A DNA stretch of 52,656 bases from a virus, in IMG/VR virus record IMGVR_UViG_3300031801_000001, positions 1-52,656 of that record. The stretch is one strand, 5' to 3'. Each line of letters begins with the position of its first letter. The first letter of the stretch is position 1. The notes below the pieces were generated by a model, which ran no database searches, was not told where the DNA came from, and was given only the letters and a program-made list of their open reading frames with translations. Shown one piece after another: positions 19,302 to 28,442 of the stretch. Both the position numbers and the translations under genes were made by a program.

Positions 19302-21357
19302 TCAAGTAACCTCTAATCTCTTCGCTCGTAATCCCTCCATATAAATTATAACAAGTCATTGCAATATTGGACGGCTCGCACCATTCATTGTTGAACGCTT
19401 GAGGCACGATTGCGTATACCTCAAATACATCTTCTTGTCCGCAATCACCCACTTGACAAGGAGACAATGAATTTCTCACAGTAGCAGCAGTATTTCTTTC
19501 TGTTGATTGTGCTACTTCATCAGTGAATACAACCATCATAGGAAAAGCATCATCTCTAAACGATAAAGCATAATCATTTCTTGCTACATGATATACTGCA
19601 TCATATTGTGGTTCTCTTCCCCCCAAATTACAACCAACACCATTAAGAGCAATTTGAAACTGTTCTGCAGACACAAAATTAATTAAAACATCCGGGGCGT
19701 TTCCAAAGGAGCCAGGAACATTAATAATGGCAAATCTATGTGGAGTACCAATATATTCTAGCACATATGGCTGAATTCCTCTCTTTAATGCACGAATCGT
19801 TGAACACATAGAACCACTTCGATCAATAACAAAAACCATATCCACCTTATCGTGAGCATCTAAATCTTCATCTGTCTCTCCGTCACAGTCATCATCTAAA
19901 TGATTGCAAACCTCTTCTGTTGGCAGTGTTTGCGCCGGACAAAGATTTTCTATAAACACATCTCCAGCATCATCACCCCAAATTCCCCTCTGACAAGTCT
20001 GTCCTCCCTCGGCACAAACCCCTACATTTAGTGTACCAAGAGGTCCGGTATAACAACTACGAGAAAGATCTTCATCAACTTCTTCATCACAATCATCGTC
20101 CCAATTGTTACAAATTTCTGCTTCAGGCAATCCTAAATCTGCTATACATCCCTCTTGAATCTCAGGACGATATACGCATAAAGCCTGACATACTGTATAA
20201 TGCGTTGTAATACATTCGGGAGTATCACATTCGCAACGCATATAACCCAAACCGCAAGTCAATATAGGATTGCCATTACAGGGAAACAACCCTCCAACCA
20301 TTTCTGGTGGACATGCGCAATTTAAATCTTCATCAATCAATCCGTCGCAATCATCGTCAAGTCCATTGCAAGATTCTTCAACGGGCAAATTTGCCGTGCA
20401 ATCAATCCAACTACCAGCATTGCAAATTTCAAAACCTGAGCCACAAATCGTTTGACAAGGTTTAACTAACAATTCATCCACGGCTCCGTCACAGTCGTTA
20501 TCTAAATTATCGCACACTTCTGTCTCTGGTAATGCTGTATCTTGACACTCCAAGTCTGCCTTTGAACCATTCCATACGCAATCATAATGTCCATATTCGC
20601 AAATACCCTCATCAGTCATTCCACATTCCGCACCAACGCCTCTAGCTCCCTCATCTACAACGCCGTTGCAATTGTTATCTATACCGTCACACAGTTCCTC
20701 TGAAGGCAATACTTCGTGCAAACATCCGGTCCATCTTGCAAACTGACACGTTTGAATGCCCTTTTTACATGGTGATGAATTCACTCTCGGATCATTAAAT
20801 ACCAAATAATCCAATGGAGTTCCATCTTGTTTTCTAGGTCCGCTCCAACATGAACGTTTAAGGCTTTCATCAACTGAGTTATCACAATTATTATCGCGTC
20901 CGTCACAAATTTCTGTTGCGGGAAGTTGAATATCAATACACAATCCCTTTACCCAAATATCATCGCCAGTACCTCCAATTCGATCTGGTCCTTCTTCCCA
21001 AGCACCTAGTTCAGAGCCCCCTTCTGGAAGAAATCTGCAAACTTGTCTACCGTAGTCGCATATTCCATGCAATGAACCAAAATCTTCTCCGCTTACTGTA
21101 TAAAACTCAATTGGATAATCATCGTTCCAACACTCTCTCGGATCATCAAGAAAACACTCGCACCCTTCATCGACTTCTCCGTTACAGTTATTATCTTTAA
21201 AATCACACAACTCGGGAATAGAAGCATCTGACTCAGCCAACGGATTATCTTCAGTACATGAAATATCAAGCGAACCTGCAACAAATTGTTTTTCATCTGC
21301 ACACATCGAACATGCCTGAAGTAGCAAACAAAACGGAATAAACTTAATCCACTTCAT
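19273..21357 (-). CDS. MopE-repeat VWA lipoprotein
   Basis: A 694-aa protein. Start 21357 gives a clean lipoprotein signal (MKWIKFIPFCLLLQAC), while the longer frame would bury it. Seven copies of the Asp/Asn-rich metal-binding motif follow (for example EVCNHLDDDCDGETDEDL), each separated by Cys-rich modules. A C-terminal VWA domain with MIDAS DRSGS and a VVFTDEV strand ends the chain. The layout is common in surface proteins of Myxococcota and similar bacteria and is unusual in a phage. It should sit on the outer face of a membrane and bind calcium or copper; adhesion or superinfection blocking is possible. Confidence 0.8.
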   Translation of the reverse strand: MKWIKFIPFCLLLQACSMCADEKQFVAGSLDISCTEDNPLAESDASIPELCDFKDNNCNGEVDEGCECFLDDPRECWNDDYPIEFYTVSGEDFGSLHGICDYGRQVCRFLPEGGSELGAWEEGPDRIGGTGDDIWVKGLCIDIQLPATEICDGRDNNCDNSVDESLKRSCWSGPRKQDGTPLDYLVFNDPRVNSSPCKKGIQTCQFARWTGCLHEVLPSEELCDGIDNNCNGVVDEGARGVGAECGMTDEGICEYGHYDCVWNGSKADLECQDTALPETEVCDNLDNDCDGAVDELLVKPCQTICGSGFEICNAGSWIDCTANLPVEESCNGLDDDCDGLIDEDLNCACPPEMVGGLFPCNGNPILTCGLGYMRCECDTPECITTHYTVCQALCVYRPEIQEGCIADLGLPEAEICNNWDDDCDEEVDEDLSRSCYTGPLGTLNVGVCAEGGQTCQRGIWGDDAGDVFIENLCPAQTLPTEEVCNHLDDDCDGETDEDLDAHDKVDMVFVIDRSGSMCSTIRALKRGIQPYVLEYIGTPHRFAIINVPGSFGNAPDVLINFVSAEQFQIALNGVGCNLGGREPQYDAVYHVARNDYALSFRDDAFPMMVVFTDEVAQSTERNTAATVRNSLSPCQVGDCGQEDVFEVYAIVPQAFNNEWCEPSNIAMTCYNLYGGITSEEIRGYLNDIFSEVCR
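19359..19385. repeat. 27-bp sequence shared with 16147-16173, copy B
   Basis: Located near the 3' end of the VWA lipoprotein gene, where it encodes part of EWCEPSNIA. Copy A is read in a different frame. Confidence 0.85.
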
Positions 21358-21577
21358 TATCTTCTTCCTCTTCCATTGGAGGAGCAGACTTACTGCGTTC
21401 TTCTGGCGGATCGACATCAAAAGGAGCCTCTTCTTTTTCAACTCCTTTTATCGTTAATCTATTTCTTTTATGTTTTTGTCTGACGGCTCTTTGAAGTGGC
21501 TCTTCTTCAAACAGAAGAGTAGGAACATTGTGTGGAAATTCTATAAATTTCTGCCATTGTTCTAATATGCGCTTCAC
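21344..21577 (-). CDS. small tagged acidic protein
   Basis: A 77-aa protein: RILEQWQKFIEF, then LLFEEEP, then a basic patch and a long acidic tail (EEEEDNEVD). The W-x-x-F and LFE elements match the shared N-terminal tag, and almost nothing else follows. It looks like a scaffold-core or internal head protein. Overlaps the next gene by 14 nt. Confidence 0.6.
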   Translation of the reverse strand: MKRILEQWQKFIEFPHNVPTLLFEEEPLQRAVRQKHKRNRLTIKGVEKEEAPFDVDPPEERSKSAPPMEEEEDNEVD

Positions 21578-21601
21578 TTATTAACTAGTTGCTAATATTA
21601 T

Positions 21602-21961
21602 CTAATTTAATTGTTTTTTGATTTCGTCCTGCTCTCTCTGCAATTTGGCTCTAAACAATAAAAGGTTCATCACTGCACGATATTGAGAGTTGGTGATTTC
21701 TTCTCCATCATAATTCGTATTCATTCTCAATAAATTCTCTAAGTCTGCTGTATTGGAGACTAGGGATTTATCAAATTTACTAAACTCATGAATGTCTATA
21801 AGACCTTCAGACACAGTTTCAAAAATCTTAACTGCCTTGTCATCATCCCAATCGCACGCTTCGACCAACTCCATCATACAAGAATAATACTCTGCAAATC
21901 CTTTAACTGATTCTTCTAAAAGCTCAAATGCCTTTGCTCTATCTTCATCATCTTGTTTCAT
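21602..21961 (-). CDS. hypothetical helical protein
   Basis: A 119-aa acidic protein predicted to be mostly helical, with the coiled-coil-like end FRAKLQREQDEIKKQLN. No recognised family. Confidence 0.55.
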   Translation of the reverse strand: MKQDDEDRAKAFELLEESVKGFAEYYSCMMELVEACDWDDDKAVKIFETVSEGLIDIHEFSKFDKSLVSNTADLENLLRMNTNYDGEEITNSQYRAVMNLLLFRAKLQREQDEIKKQLN

Positions 21962-21999
21962 AATTTATTGTTCTCACTCAAATTTAACGTATCGCTTAA

Positions 22000-22269
22000 T
22001 TATTGCTCCTCGGGTAATCTTAGAGAAGAATTAGCTTCAGGAGTAGCCACTTTCTTATTTCCCTTTGACGTACTCCTGATACAAACTGCAATCACTGCCA
22101 TAATAAAAGCAGCATATAAAAACAAACCACCCCAAGCCACAATTTTATTTTGAAGAACAACCCCAAGAACAACCATAAGAAACATTGACTTCGCCAATAC
22201 GAAAAGTGCAACAGCTAATTTTGTAGTGTTATTTGTATCTAAAAGTGCATTAACTAACATTGTGCCCAT
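22000..22269 (-). CDS. membrane protein, two helices
   Basis: An 89-aa protein with hydrophobic stretches at about 18-42 and 46-64 (GGLFLYAAFIMAVIAVCI), then a basic, polar tail. Similar in layout to some phage holins, but no lysis gene is adjacent; the amidase lies 11 kb away. Confidence 0.6.
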   Translation of the reverse strand: MGTMLVNALLDTNNTTKLAVALFVLAKSMFLMVVLGVVLQNKIVAWGGLFLYAAFIMAVIAVCIRSTSKGNKKVATPEANSSLRLPEEQ

Positions 22270-22299
22270 GCATTATATTCTCACATATAGACGCAATTG

Positions 22300-22713
22300 T
22301 TAATCGATTTTAACCAATCTGAACTCATAAAATACAAATCCACCAGAAAGCGTGGAGTCGCTTTCGTTCTTCAAAAAAATATACCCCAGTTGATTATCTT
22401 CGTTATTGGGATTAACATTGTGCCCTCGCAGGAATTCAAGAACCATCAACTTTGTCAACGTCTGAGAGAATTCATTCCAATCTTCTGCATATCCTAGAAC
22501 GAATAGATCATCGAAACCCATACACTTCTCTGCTCTAATAACAAACATATTCGTGCCGAAGACTTCAAATGGAAAAGCCATTTGTGGATTCGGACACGCA
22601 TCCTTCATCTTTTCGACTGTCAATTTATCAATTCTCTTGGAGCGTTCCACATAAGCGCAGCTATATGAACCAAGTAGTATGAGTGCCAATAATGATGCCA
22701 ATAATTTTCTCAT
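22300..22713 (-). CDS. predicted lipoprotein
   Basis: A 137-aa protein with an MRKLLASLLALILLGSYSC signal and lipobox-like SYSC. The mature part starts with a charged helix and contains two Cys. Its first residues resemble the small lipoprotein at 4462-4734, but the bodies are unrelated. Ends a few bases before the next upstream gene begins. Confidence 0.65.
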   Translation of the reverse strand: MRKLLASLLALILLGSYSCAYVERSKRIDKLTVEKMKDACPNPQMAFPFEVFGTNMFVIRAEKCMGFDDLFVLGYAEDWNEFSQTLTKLMVLEFLRGHNVNPNNEDNQLGYIFLKNESDSTLSGGFVFYEFRLVKID

Positions 22714-22718
22714 TTTCT

Positions 22719-25289
22719 TTATCCTTTGTTTTTGTTCTCCAGCATTAATTTTGCAATCTTAACTGTCTGAAGTACAATTCTTTTTACTGTTTCATTTAGT
22801 TCTTCTGGATCAATATCTGGATTGGCATTTCTAATCCTAATTTTTAGAACATTCATTAGGGCTCTAATGTCATTAGATGGTACTGCATGTCCTTTTCTGT
22901 CTGCGTCAAATATGGTGTCAATTAACTTTATGGCAGCATCATTAACCTTTTGATCTTTAGGGAAGCTTTCTCTGGCTTTGGTGGCAAATTCTTTGGCAGA
23001 ATTCCTTAACTCAATTGAGGTTTCAAGTTTTATGTCCTTATCTATTACAATCATTTCCTCAAGAATAAGTTTTGCAGTCTCCAAAACAAAATCCATATTC
23101 TTGTCTAAATATTCAAGCATAAGGAGAGCCGCCTCTGCGTTACTTTCGTGGGTACTAGATGGTAAAAGCGATATAGCCTTCAAAGATAATTTAGTTGAAT
23201 CTCTATCGTCTGTCTGTACGTGAATCACAAAATCCACAAACATAGGCAACGTCATTGAAATAATTGAATGTGGCTTCTCTTTCGGTCCCTCAATGCCTGG
23301 AAGGACTAACTGTTTTGCGGCATACTCTTGAGCTTCGGCTTCTTTTGATTTCAGTTTTTTATACAAATGATCGTTAAATGTATTGGAGCGGAATTCATTA
23401 TATTCAACGCCGCTAAACAGCTCTTTAAAGATTTTGTAATCTGGACTGGATCTGTCCATTGAGGCTATGATAAATTTGTCTGTTTGCGGATCTGTTTTGA
23501 GTTCCAAAACGCCCTCGTCGTATTCCCAGTCGAAATTTTCAAATTCAATCTCTTCGCTTTCAAGCTTGCTTAAAACAGAATCCGTATAAGATGGTTCAAT
23601 ATGTCCATTTTCAACCAATACCTGTCTAATGACATCTTTTACAATCTTATATTTATTATCAACGTCATAAGCGTAGTCTACAAAATCGCTAAATCCATCG
23701 GGGGTGAATTCGTGTTCTATCTCTAGATCAAATCTAATTAAAAGAGTTTGGGAATTAGATTGCCCCCAAGGATTATCAAATAGTATGTCACTGTACCAAA
23801 TATCAGCATCATTAAGAGCATCGCCCAGTTGATTATAAAGTACTCGTTGTTCTTGCCATTCACTCGGCAAAGAATCCAAAATTTCAAATTCCTCAGAATG
23901 GAACTCAACAGCCATCGAGCCTCCAAAAGATAAGTAAACATCATCATCCCAATCACCACCTTCAACTTCAGACCAAACACCGACATACTGTAATCTTCGA
24001 TCTGCATCGGTTTGAATTTGTTCTCTCTCTTCTTCATATTGGTCTGCCAAGTTTGGACCAACTTGTTCAGAATCATCTTCCACGTCACCCGAATATTCTG
24101 TTGTGTGAAAAAAGTCATTAAACATAGAAGACGAATAAGAATCTGAATAACTACCTCCCTTTCTCACAAAATCGTGCATGTCAGGAAGCCCTGTTCCAAT
24201 CAACTTCCCCTCCTCGTCTCTATCAAATTCAATATCTGGATCATTCTGTTCAAGATACTCTCTTTGCGCTGCGAGTGCCCAATCAGAAACAGCCTCTCTA
24301 AAACCAACATAACCGACTCCATAAGTTTGTTCTTCTGGAACGGCTAAATCGTAATCATCGTCTACATTGAAGAACCTTCTTAATCTAACTCTCGCCAAAG
24401 GTTCAGCACCCTCGATACGCCTAGAGGGATCTTCGAAGATTTCTTCGTCTTGTAAATCAATCCCTTCCAATTGTTCGGTTTCTACTACATATGCAATTGG
24501 ACCATGACCTTTTGATTCTGCCATAGCACAATCAAAATAACCTGAACCTTCGCTGTGGCATGAATGAATCTTATTGAAATCTGACATTCTTACAACGTCA
24601 ATTGGATGGCGAGAAACTACAATGGAGAATTTACTAGCAGTCATTATATCTTCTGGGTGGGTTCTGTAATATTCGGACTTGGCGTTCCAGAAATTTAATA
24701 GTTTCTTTGCGTCAACATGATTTATTATTTCACTGTTTCTACCGAAAAGCTTTTGCCATTGTTGATATAATTTTTGCTTTAATTTTCTAAGCTCTTCTCG
24801 CCGTGGATGCGCGACGTAGCCACCGTCGTCAGGGACAGAGACTCGGTGCTCGTAATCCGAGACAGAGCGCCAATATTCTTGATCAAATTTTGTGTATTTC
24901 TCACTTATTTGAGCTGCTCTATTCAGCAACTTTCCGATTTTTGTCTTTCTTTCTTGTGTACCCTTTTGAGTTTCTACTTCCACAGAGACAGTACCAGTAG
25001 AAAAATCCACTTTGTAACCTGCTCCTTCAAAAAATTTAATTAAATCTTGAATTATTTCGTCGGCATAAGTTTGCATCGGAAACGCAACTCGCCACTTTCC
25101 ATCGAACATATGTGCGAAAGAATAGTCATCAATATTGTCGGCTTGTGCCATCCAATCTTTAACTCTTTCATAGTTTGAATCGGTAATTTCGGCAAGAACA
25201 TTTTGTTCAATTTCTTGAAGGACTACTTCACTTAAAAGAGTTTTTTTGGACTCAAGAAATTGTTTCCACTGACCATGAAAATCATTCAT
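22719..25289 (-). CDS. large unknown protein with N-terminal tag
   Basis: An 856-aa acidic protein. It starts FHGQWKQFLESKKTLLSEV, the tag with an LSE site. A block at about 225-275 reads VVSRHPIDVVRMSDFNKIHSCHSEGS then CAMAESKGHGPIAYVV; Cys, His and Asp there could form a catalytic or metal site. I recall the same block in large proteins of other giant phages but cannot assign activity. The remainder is helical and rich in Asp/Glu. Size, acidity and tag suggest an internal virion protein that enters the cell. Confidence 0.6.
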   Translation of the reverse strand: MNDFHGQWKQFLESKKTLLSEVVLQEIEQNVLAEITDSNYERVKDWMAQADNIDDYSFAHMFDGKWRVAFPMQTYADEIIQDLIKFFEGAGYKVDFSTGTVSVEVETQKGTQERKTKIGKLLNRAAQISEKYTKFDQEYWRSVSDYEHRVSVPDDGGYVAHPRREELRKLKQKLYQQWQKLFGRNSEIINHVDAKKLLNFWNAKSEYYRTHPEDIMTASKFSIVVSRHPIDVVRMSDFNKIHSCHSEGSGYFDCAMAESKGHGPIAYVVETEQLEGIDLQDEEIFEDPSRRIEGAEPLARVRLRRFFNVDDDYDLAVPEEQTYGVGYVGFREAVSDWALAAQREYLEQNDPDIEFDRDEEGKLIGTGLPDMHDFVRKGGSYSDSYSSSMFNDFFHTTEYSGDVEDDSEQVGPNLADQYEEEREQIQTDADRRLQYVGVWSEVEGGDWDDDVYLSFGGSMAVEFHSEEFEILDSLPSEWQEQRVLYNQLGDALNDADIWYSDILFDNPWGQSNSQTLLIRFDLEIEHEFTPDGFSDFVDYAYDVDNKYKIVKDVIRQVLVENGHIEPSYTDSVLSKLESEEIEFENFDWEYDEGVLELKTDPQTDKFIIASMDRSSPDYKIFKELFSGVEYNEFRSNTFNDHLYKKLKSKEAEAQEYAAKQLVLPGIEGPKEKPHSIISMTLPMFVDFVIHVQTDDRDSTKLSLKAISLLPSSTHESNAEAALLMLEYLDKNMDFVLETAKLILEEMIVIDKDIKLETSIELRNSAKEFATKARESFPKDQKVNDAAIKLIDTIFDADRKGHAVPSNDIRALMNVLKIRIRNANPDIDPEELNETVKRIVLQTVKIAKLMLENKNKG

Positions 25290-25327
25290 TTTATATCCTC
25301 AAACCTAACTAGGTTAATTGTTTAAGC

Positions 25328-25480
25328 TCAAGGACTGTCATCCCTTTTATAAGATTCATTTCCCTCTTGAACTTCTTCTTCCTCTTCGCTAATTTCAGTT
25401 TCTTCAGAAACTTCTTTATTCAGAAGATGAGAGATTTCCTCTTGAATAATCTCTTTTAGTCTAGCTTTTGTAATGACCAT
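25328..25480 (-). CDS. small acidic phage protein
   Basis: A 50-aa protein from ATG 25480: MVITKARLKEIIQEEI followed by a run of Glu and Ser. The RLKEIIQEE opening is seen on many small proteins of T4-like marine phages. A longer frame runs back into the terminator region and is rejected. Confidence 0.6.
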   Translation of the reverse strand: MVITKARLKEIIQEEISHLLNKEVSEETEISEEEEEVQEGNESYKRDDSP

Positions 25481-25527
25481 ATAATTACTCCTTGAAAATT
25501 CGTAGTAAATAGTTTTTAAAACAACAA

Positions 25528-25555
25528 AAGGGCACCTCAATTTGAAGTGCCCCTT
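25528..25555 (-). terminator. rho-independent terminator after hsp20
   Basis: GGGGCACTTCA-AATT-TGAGGTGCCC stem and loop followed on the minus strand by TTTTGTTGTTTT. It separates the Hsp20 gene from the genes below it. Confidence 0.8.
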
Positions 25556-25582
25556 ATTTTGTTGAATCTCTTACGGTTTCGT

Positions 25583-26029
25583 TTACTTAATAGGAATCGT
25601 AACCGATGCAACTGTGGCTGACGAAGGCTCAACCTCAATAGTTAAAACACCATTGCGATGAGAAGCCGTCACGTCATCGGCAACAACACCTTTATCAACC
25701 TGCCACGAACGAACAAAAGGCTCAATAAACGCCCCTGGATTGTCTTCGTTAGCAAAAAGCTCGACAATTAAAGCAGTGTCGGCAAGACTAATCAAAAAAT
25801 CCTTTCGCATAACTCCTGGGGCTGCAATGATAACTGTCAAGCCTCCATCGTTACGATGGTTTACTGAAGTCTGCGGAATAGACTGCGAAGCGGGCTGCAG
25901 AGCAAACTCAGGAAAGCGGGTGGTGATCCAAGGCTCGTACTGCGTAAGACTGGCAAAGGGACGCCAACCGTCGTTGTCATTAAAGCTCTCAAAAAAATCT
26001 CGATATGGTAATGTTCTTAGTGAATTCAT
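25583..26029 (-). CDS. Hsp20 / alpha-crystallin small heat-shock protein
   Basis: A 148-aa protein. The alpha-crystallin domain covers about residues 60-148: strands GLTVIIAAPGVMRKDFLIS and ALIVELF, then HRNGVLTIEVEP (the conserved GVL) and a terminal VTIPIK that carries an I-x-I-like tail motif. It should hold unfolding proteins. ATG 26029 has an AGGAG site; the longer frame starts in the previous gene. A terminator follows directly, so it ends its transcript. Confidence 0.85.
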   Translation of the reverse strand: MNSLRTLPYRDFFESFNDNDGWRPFASLTQYEPWITTRFPEFALQPASQSIPQTSVNHRNDGGLTVIIAAPGVMRKDFLISLADTALIVELFANEDNPGAFIEPFVRSWQVDKGVVADDVTASHRNGVLTIEVEPSSATVASVTIPIK

Positions 26030-26052
26030 TGTTTTCTCCTTTATAATGTTAA

Positions 26053-26499
26053 TCACTTACTTCTTCTAACTTTCAAGAATCGGGAGACTTTTTGACCTTC
26101 CCCCCAAAACTTTTTGTTCTTTCTATCGTCAGTCACCAAGAGAGTAGAAATAAACTTCTTTCCATCGCCTCTCCAACCATCACTGACGTTAAACCTGTAG
26201 AGTTCTAAATTTCCATAAGGTCGTTTTGGTTCTTTCTTTGCGTACTTCTTACGGGGGGGTTTGATATTTAAGTGTGCAACACATCCATTTACAATATCTT
26301 CCTCGCTCATACCTTCCTCAAGAAGAGAATCGATATCAAGTCCAATAATGTGAGCAGCAATCACCCACCTCTCTTGACCAAACTCTTTCACGTTCCAGAA
26401 AAATGAACCGTGATATCTGCCCTCACGAAGCTTTTCATCTTCCTTAGCCAAAATTGTATACTTTTCAATTGTGCGAAATAAACATTTAATTTTCTTCAA
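26053..26499 (-). CDS. hypothetical basic protein
   Basis: A 148-aa protein with Lys-rich stretches (PPRKKYAKKEPKRPYG) and a W-rich middle. No family recognised. Four bases separate its start from the gene upstream. Confidence 0.55.
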   Translation of the reverse strand: MKKIKCLFRTIEKYTILAKEDEKLREGRYHGSFFWNVKEFGQERWVIAAHIIGLDIDSLLEEGMSEEDIVNGCVAHLNIKPPRKKYAKKEPKRPYGNLELYRFNVSDGWRGDGKKFISTLLVTDDRKNKKFWGEGQKVSRFLKVRRSK

Positions 26500-26502
26500 T
26501 TT

Positions 26503-26808
26503 CTAACCCTTTAACAAAGCTTTACCGTGCAACTTGCCTTCAATAACTTCAGGAGCGCCAATCACAGTAAGATCGATTCCATTATGTCCCCTCAACATAG
26601 AAATTGTTGAAAACTGATGATTCTTATCCAACTCTTCTGGAAGTTTTCCTTCTGTCAAAAGCTGTTTGAATCGTAAATCTTCTCTAACAAGAACTACATG
26701 CTCAGGGTTAATAAACACTTCACGAAATCCATACGACGAAACATCAGACTCGATTGAATGTTTTGCAACCCCTCTATTGTTTACAACCTCTGTCAACTTA
26801 ACAACCAT
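26503..26808 (-). CDS. small conserved phage protein
   Basis: A 101-aa protein: FREVFINPEHVVLVREDLRFKQLL and GHNGIDLTVIGAPEVIEGKL. This pattern occurs in a small protein found next to similar genes in cyanophages and other marine myoviruses, as I recall. Function not known. Confidence 0.62.
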   Translation of the reverse strand: MVVKLTEVVNNRGVAKHSIESDVSSYGFREVFINPEHVVLVREDLRFKQLLTEGKLPEELDKNHQFSTISMLRGHNGIDLTVIGAPEVIEGKLHGKALLKG

Positions 26809-26822
26809 TTTTATTCTCCTTA

Positions 26823-27041
26823 TTATCTTGTAAAAATGTCTCTTTCACGAACTAACCAAGTCTGTCCATCGTGTATGATCCTACAATAAGGATCGCCGGG
26901 AGAAGGCTTGGAAAGTAAAACTACGTTAATAGGTTCCTCAAGCAACGTTGCTCGGCTCATACCTCGATTGCTTTCAGCAATCTGCATTAAATAAACATTG
27001 GATGGAATATAAACCAATTCCCCTATATTATTCAGCATCAT
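26823..27041 (-). CDS. small conserved phage protein
   Basis: A 72-aa protein: NIGELVYIPSNVYL, then PINVVLLSKP and QTWLVRERDIF. A short beta-rich protein that resembles the SH3-like family in shape but has its own conserved ends. Overlaps the next gene by 14 nt. Confidence 0.6.
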   Translation of the reverse strand: MMLNNIGELVYIPSNVYLMQIAESNRGMSRATLLEEPINVVLLSKPSPGDPYCRIIHDGQTWLVRERDIFTR

Positions 27042-27396
27042 TAGACTCCTCAGGTAATGATTCTAATGTTGGCAAAGCTTCTATTTCCGCTGCTTGGGCG
27101 AGAGTGTCTGCTAACGCTGTGGCTTCTTTTTGCTTCAAAATAGTTAAAAATCCTTTAAGGATATCTTCGCAATCTTGAAGTCTAACATCTGTTTTTGACA
27201 ATGAACATCTTGTACTTTCAACGTTGAACATAGCTTTTTCAATGGACTCAATTAAATTTCGCTCACGGAGATCATCACTTGCTAAGTTCAAACTCATTCG
27301 CGCATCTTCCAAAGCAATTCCAGCACCGCCAATTAAATCAATCAATTCTTCAGGAATGTCATCAACATCTACTGTATACTGAATTTTTACCTTCAT
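27028..27396 (-). CDS. small conserved phage protein, helical
   Basis: A 122-aa protein from ATG 27396 with an AGGAGA site: MKVKIQYTVDVDDIPEELIDLI then two long helices with regular Leu/Cys. It is the first gene behind the promoter at 27413-27441, so with the next two genes and hsp20 it forms one short operon. Confidence 0.65.
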   Translation of the reverse strand: MKVKIQYTVDVDDIPEELIDLIGGAGIALEDARMSLNLASDDLRERNLIESIEKAMFNVESTRCSLSKTDVRLQDCEDILKGFLTILKQKEATALADTLAQAAEIEALPTLESLPEESNDAE

Positions 27397-27412
27397 ATTT
27401 TCTCCTACATAT

Positions 27413-27441
27413 AATATAAGCACTAAACTTCATCTTGTCAA
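27413..27441 (-). promoter_or_regulatory. sigma70-like promoter
   Basis: -35 TTGACA (27436-27441), 17-nt spacer ending AGTGCT, -10 TATATT (27413-27418). Drives the 27396 to 25583 operon. Confidence 0.8.
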
Positions 27442-27659
27442 GCTATTCTTGAAACTATTTTTAAATATTTAATTGCAACATCAGTGGTGGCATTTACACG
27501 ATCCAAACCTTTAAACCAACGAACGCTCACCTTTATTTCAAGAGGAGATTCCCAATGGTTCGGCGCTGCCTCTTCAAAAACTACACCCATAGGACTAAGC
27601 TCAGGAAGCCACCAAGAAAGTGTAACCATGTCTCCGATTTGAATCTTTTCCTCACTCAT
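27438..27659 (-). CDS. SH3-like small protein
   Basis: A 73-aa protein: KIQIGDMVTLSW, PMGVVFEEA, IKVSVRWFKG, KYLKIVS. Located 12 kb away from the main SH3 clusters, directly after the 27656-28435 gene (ATGA overlap). Confidence 0.72.
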   Translation of the reverse strand: MSEEKIQIGDMVTLSWWLPELSPMGVVFEEAAPNHWESPLEIKVSVRWFKGLDRVNATTDVAIKYLKIVSRIA

Positions 27660-28435
27660 TTCTTATACTGCTTAATGTTTTTTTCCTCAACCTCAATCAT
27701 TTTAGTATGACCAAATGGTAAAACTTTATATTTCTTTGATCCCTGAGGTTTCGATGATGTGATTCCTGAAGAATTTGCGACAATCACCGTTGCCATTTTG
27801 TTGGCTGATACGTATTCACCTAAATCAACCATAGCGACAAAACCTTTACGGAACTCAACAATGCTGCCGGGTTTATATTTTGAAAGAGAACGCACTTCAA
27901 CCAACAACTCTTTTGACTGTGGACTTTCACATAGTTTTTTATATTGTCTCTTGGACAAAATCTTATTGGGAATTTGACGAACACTAAACGCCAACTCGTA
28001 TAAAGAACTAGAATAGTAGCTATATTTCATGAAATCAGTCGTGGTCCCTCGCCGTCGCCGAAGGCGACCATCTTTTGTTCGTCTCCACATACGGATGTAA
28101 TATTCAGCACAAATTCTTGCTATCTCTTGCTTACGTACACCATAAGAATCAATCCACTTTTGGCGGCGGTTAATAGCTGACGGGGTATATCTGTTTGAAA
28201 TTGAATTTAACTGTCCTACCTCTTGTTTAGACAATCCTTTTTGAAGGTGAAACTTTTCACGGAGAGCTACAAGTTTCTTCTCGTCATCAAACAAATATTC
28301 CACACCATCGATATCCAAAATCCTATTGATTTTATTCAACAGATTGGATGTTGCATCAAAACCGGGCGCCCAATGCTTTTTACGACTACGATGCTGGCGA
28401 TTGATGAGATTGCGCTTAAGGTGGTTGTTACTCAT
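27656..28435 (-). CDS. unknown protein, paralog of 5060-5728, leaderless
   Basis: A 259-aa very basic protein with an RRRRR-type patch in the middle. The C-terminal KYKVLPFGHTKMIEVEE is nearly the same as in the 5060-5728 protein; the N-terminal half differs. The ATG at 28435 lies seven bases after the -10 box, so the mRNA should lack a leader. As at 5060, an SH3-like or small partner gene is adjacent. Confidence 0.7.
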   Translation of the reverse strand: MSNNHLKRNLINRQHRSRKKHWAPGFDATSNLLNKINRILDIDGVEYLFDDEKKLVALREKFHLQKGLSKQEVGQLNSISNRYTPSAINRRQKWIDSYGVRKQEIARICAEYYIRMWRRTKDGRLRRRRGTTTDFMKYSYYSSSLYELAFSVRQIPNKILSKRQYKKLCESPQSKELLVEVRSLSKYKPGSIVEFRKGFVAMVDLGEYVSANKMATVIVANSSGITSSKPQGSKKYKVLPFGHTKMIEVEEKNIKQYKK

Positions 28436-28442
28436 TACATAT

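Noticed and set aside
22978-23223. Plus-strand frames opposite the 856-aa gene and similar frames opposite dnaE and nrdJ
   Set aside because: Antisense shadows of long minus-strand genes, with no motifs and wrong orientation for the region.
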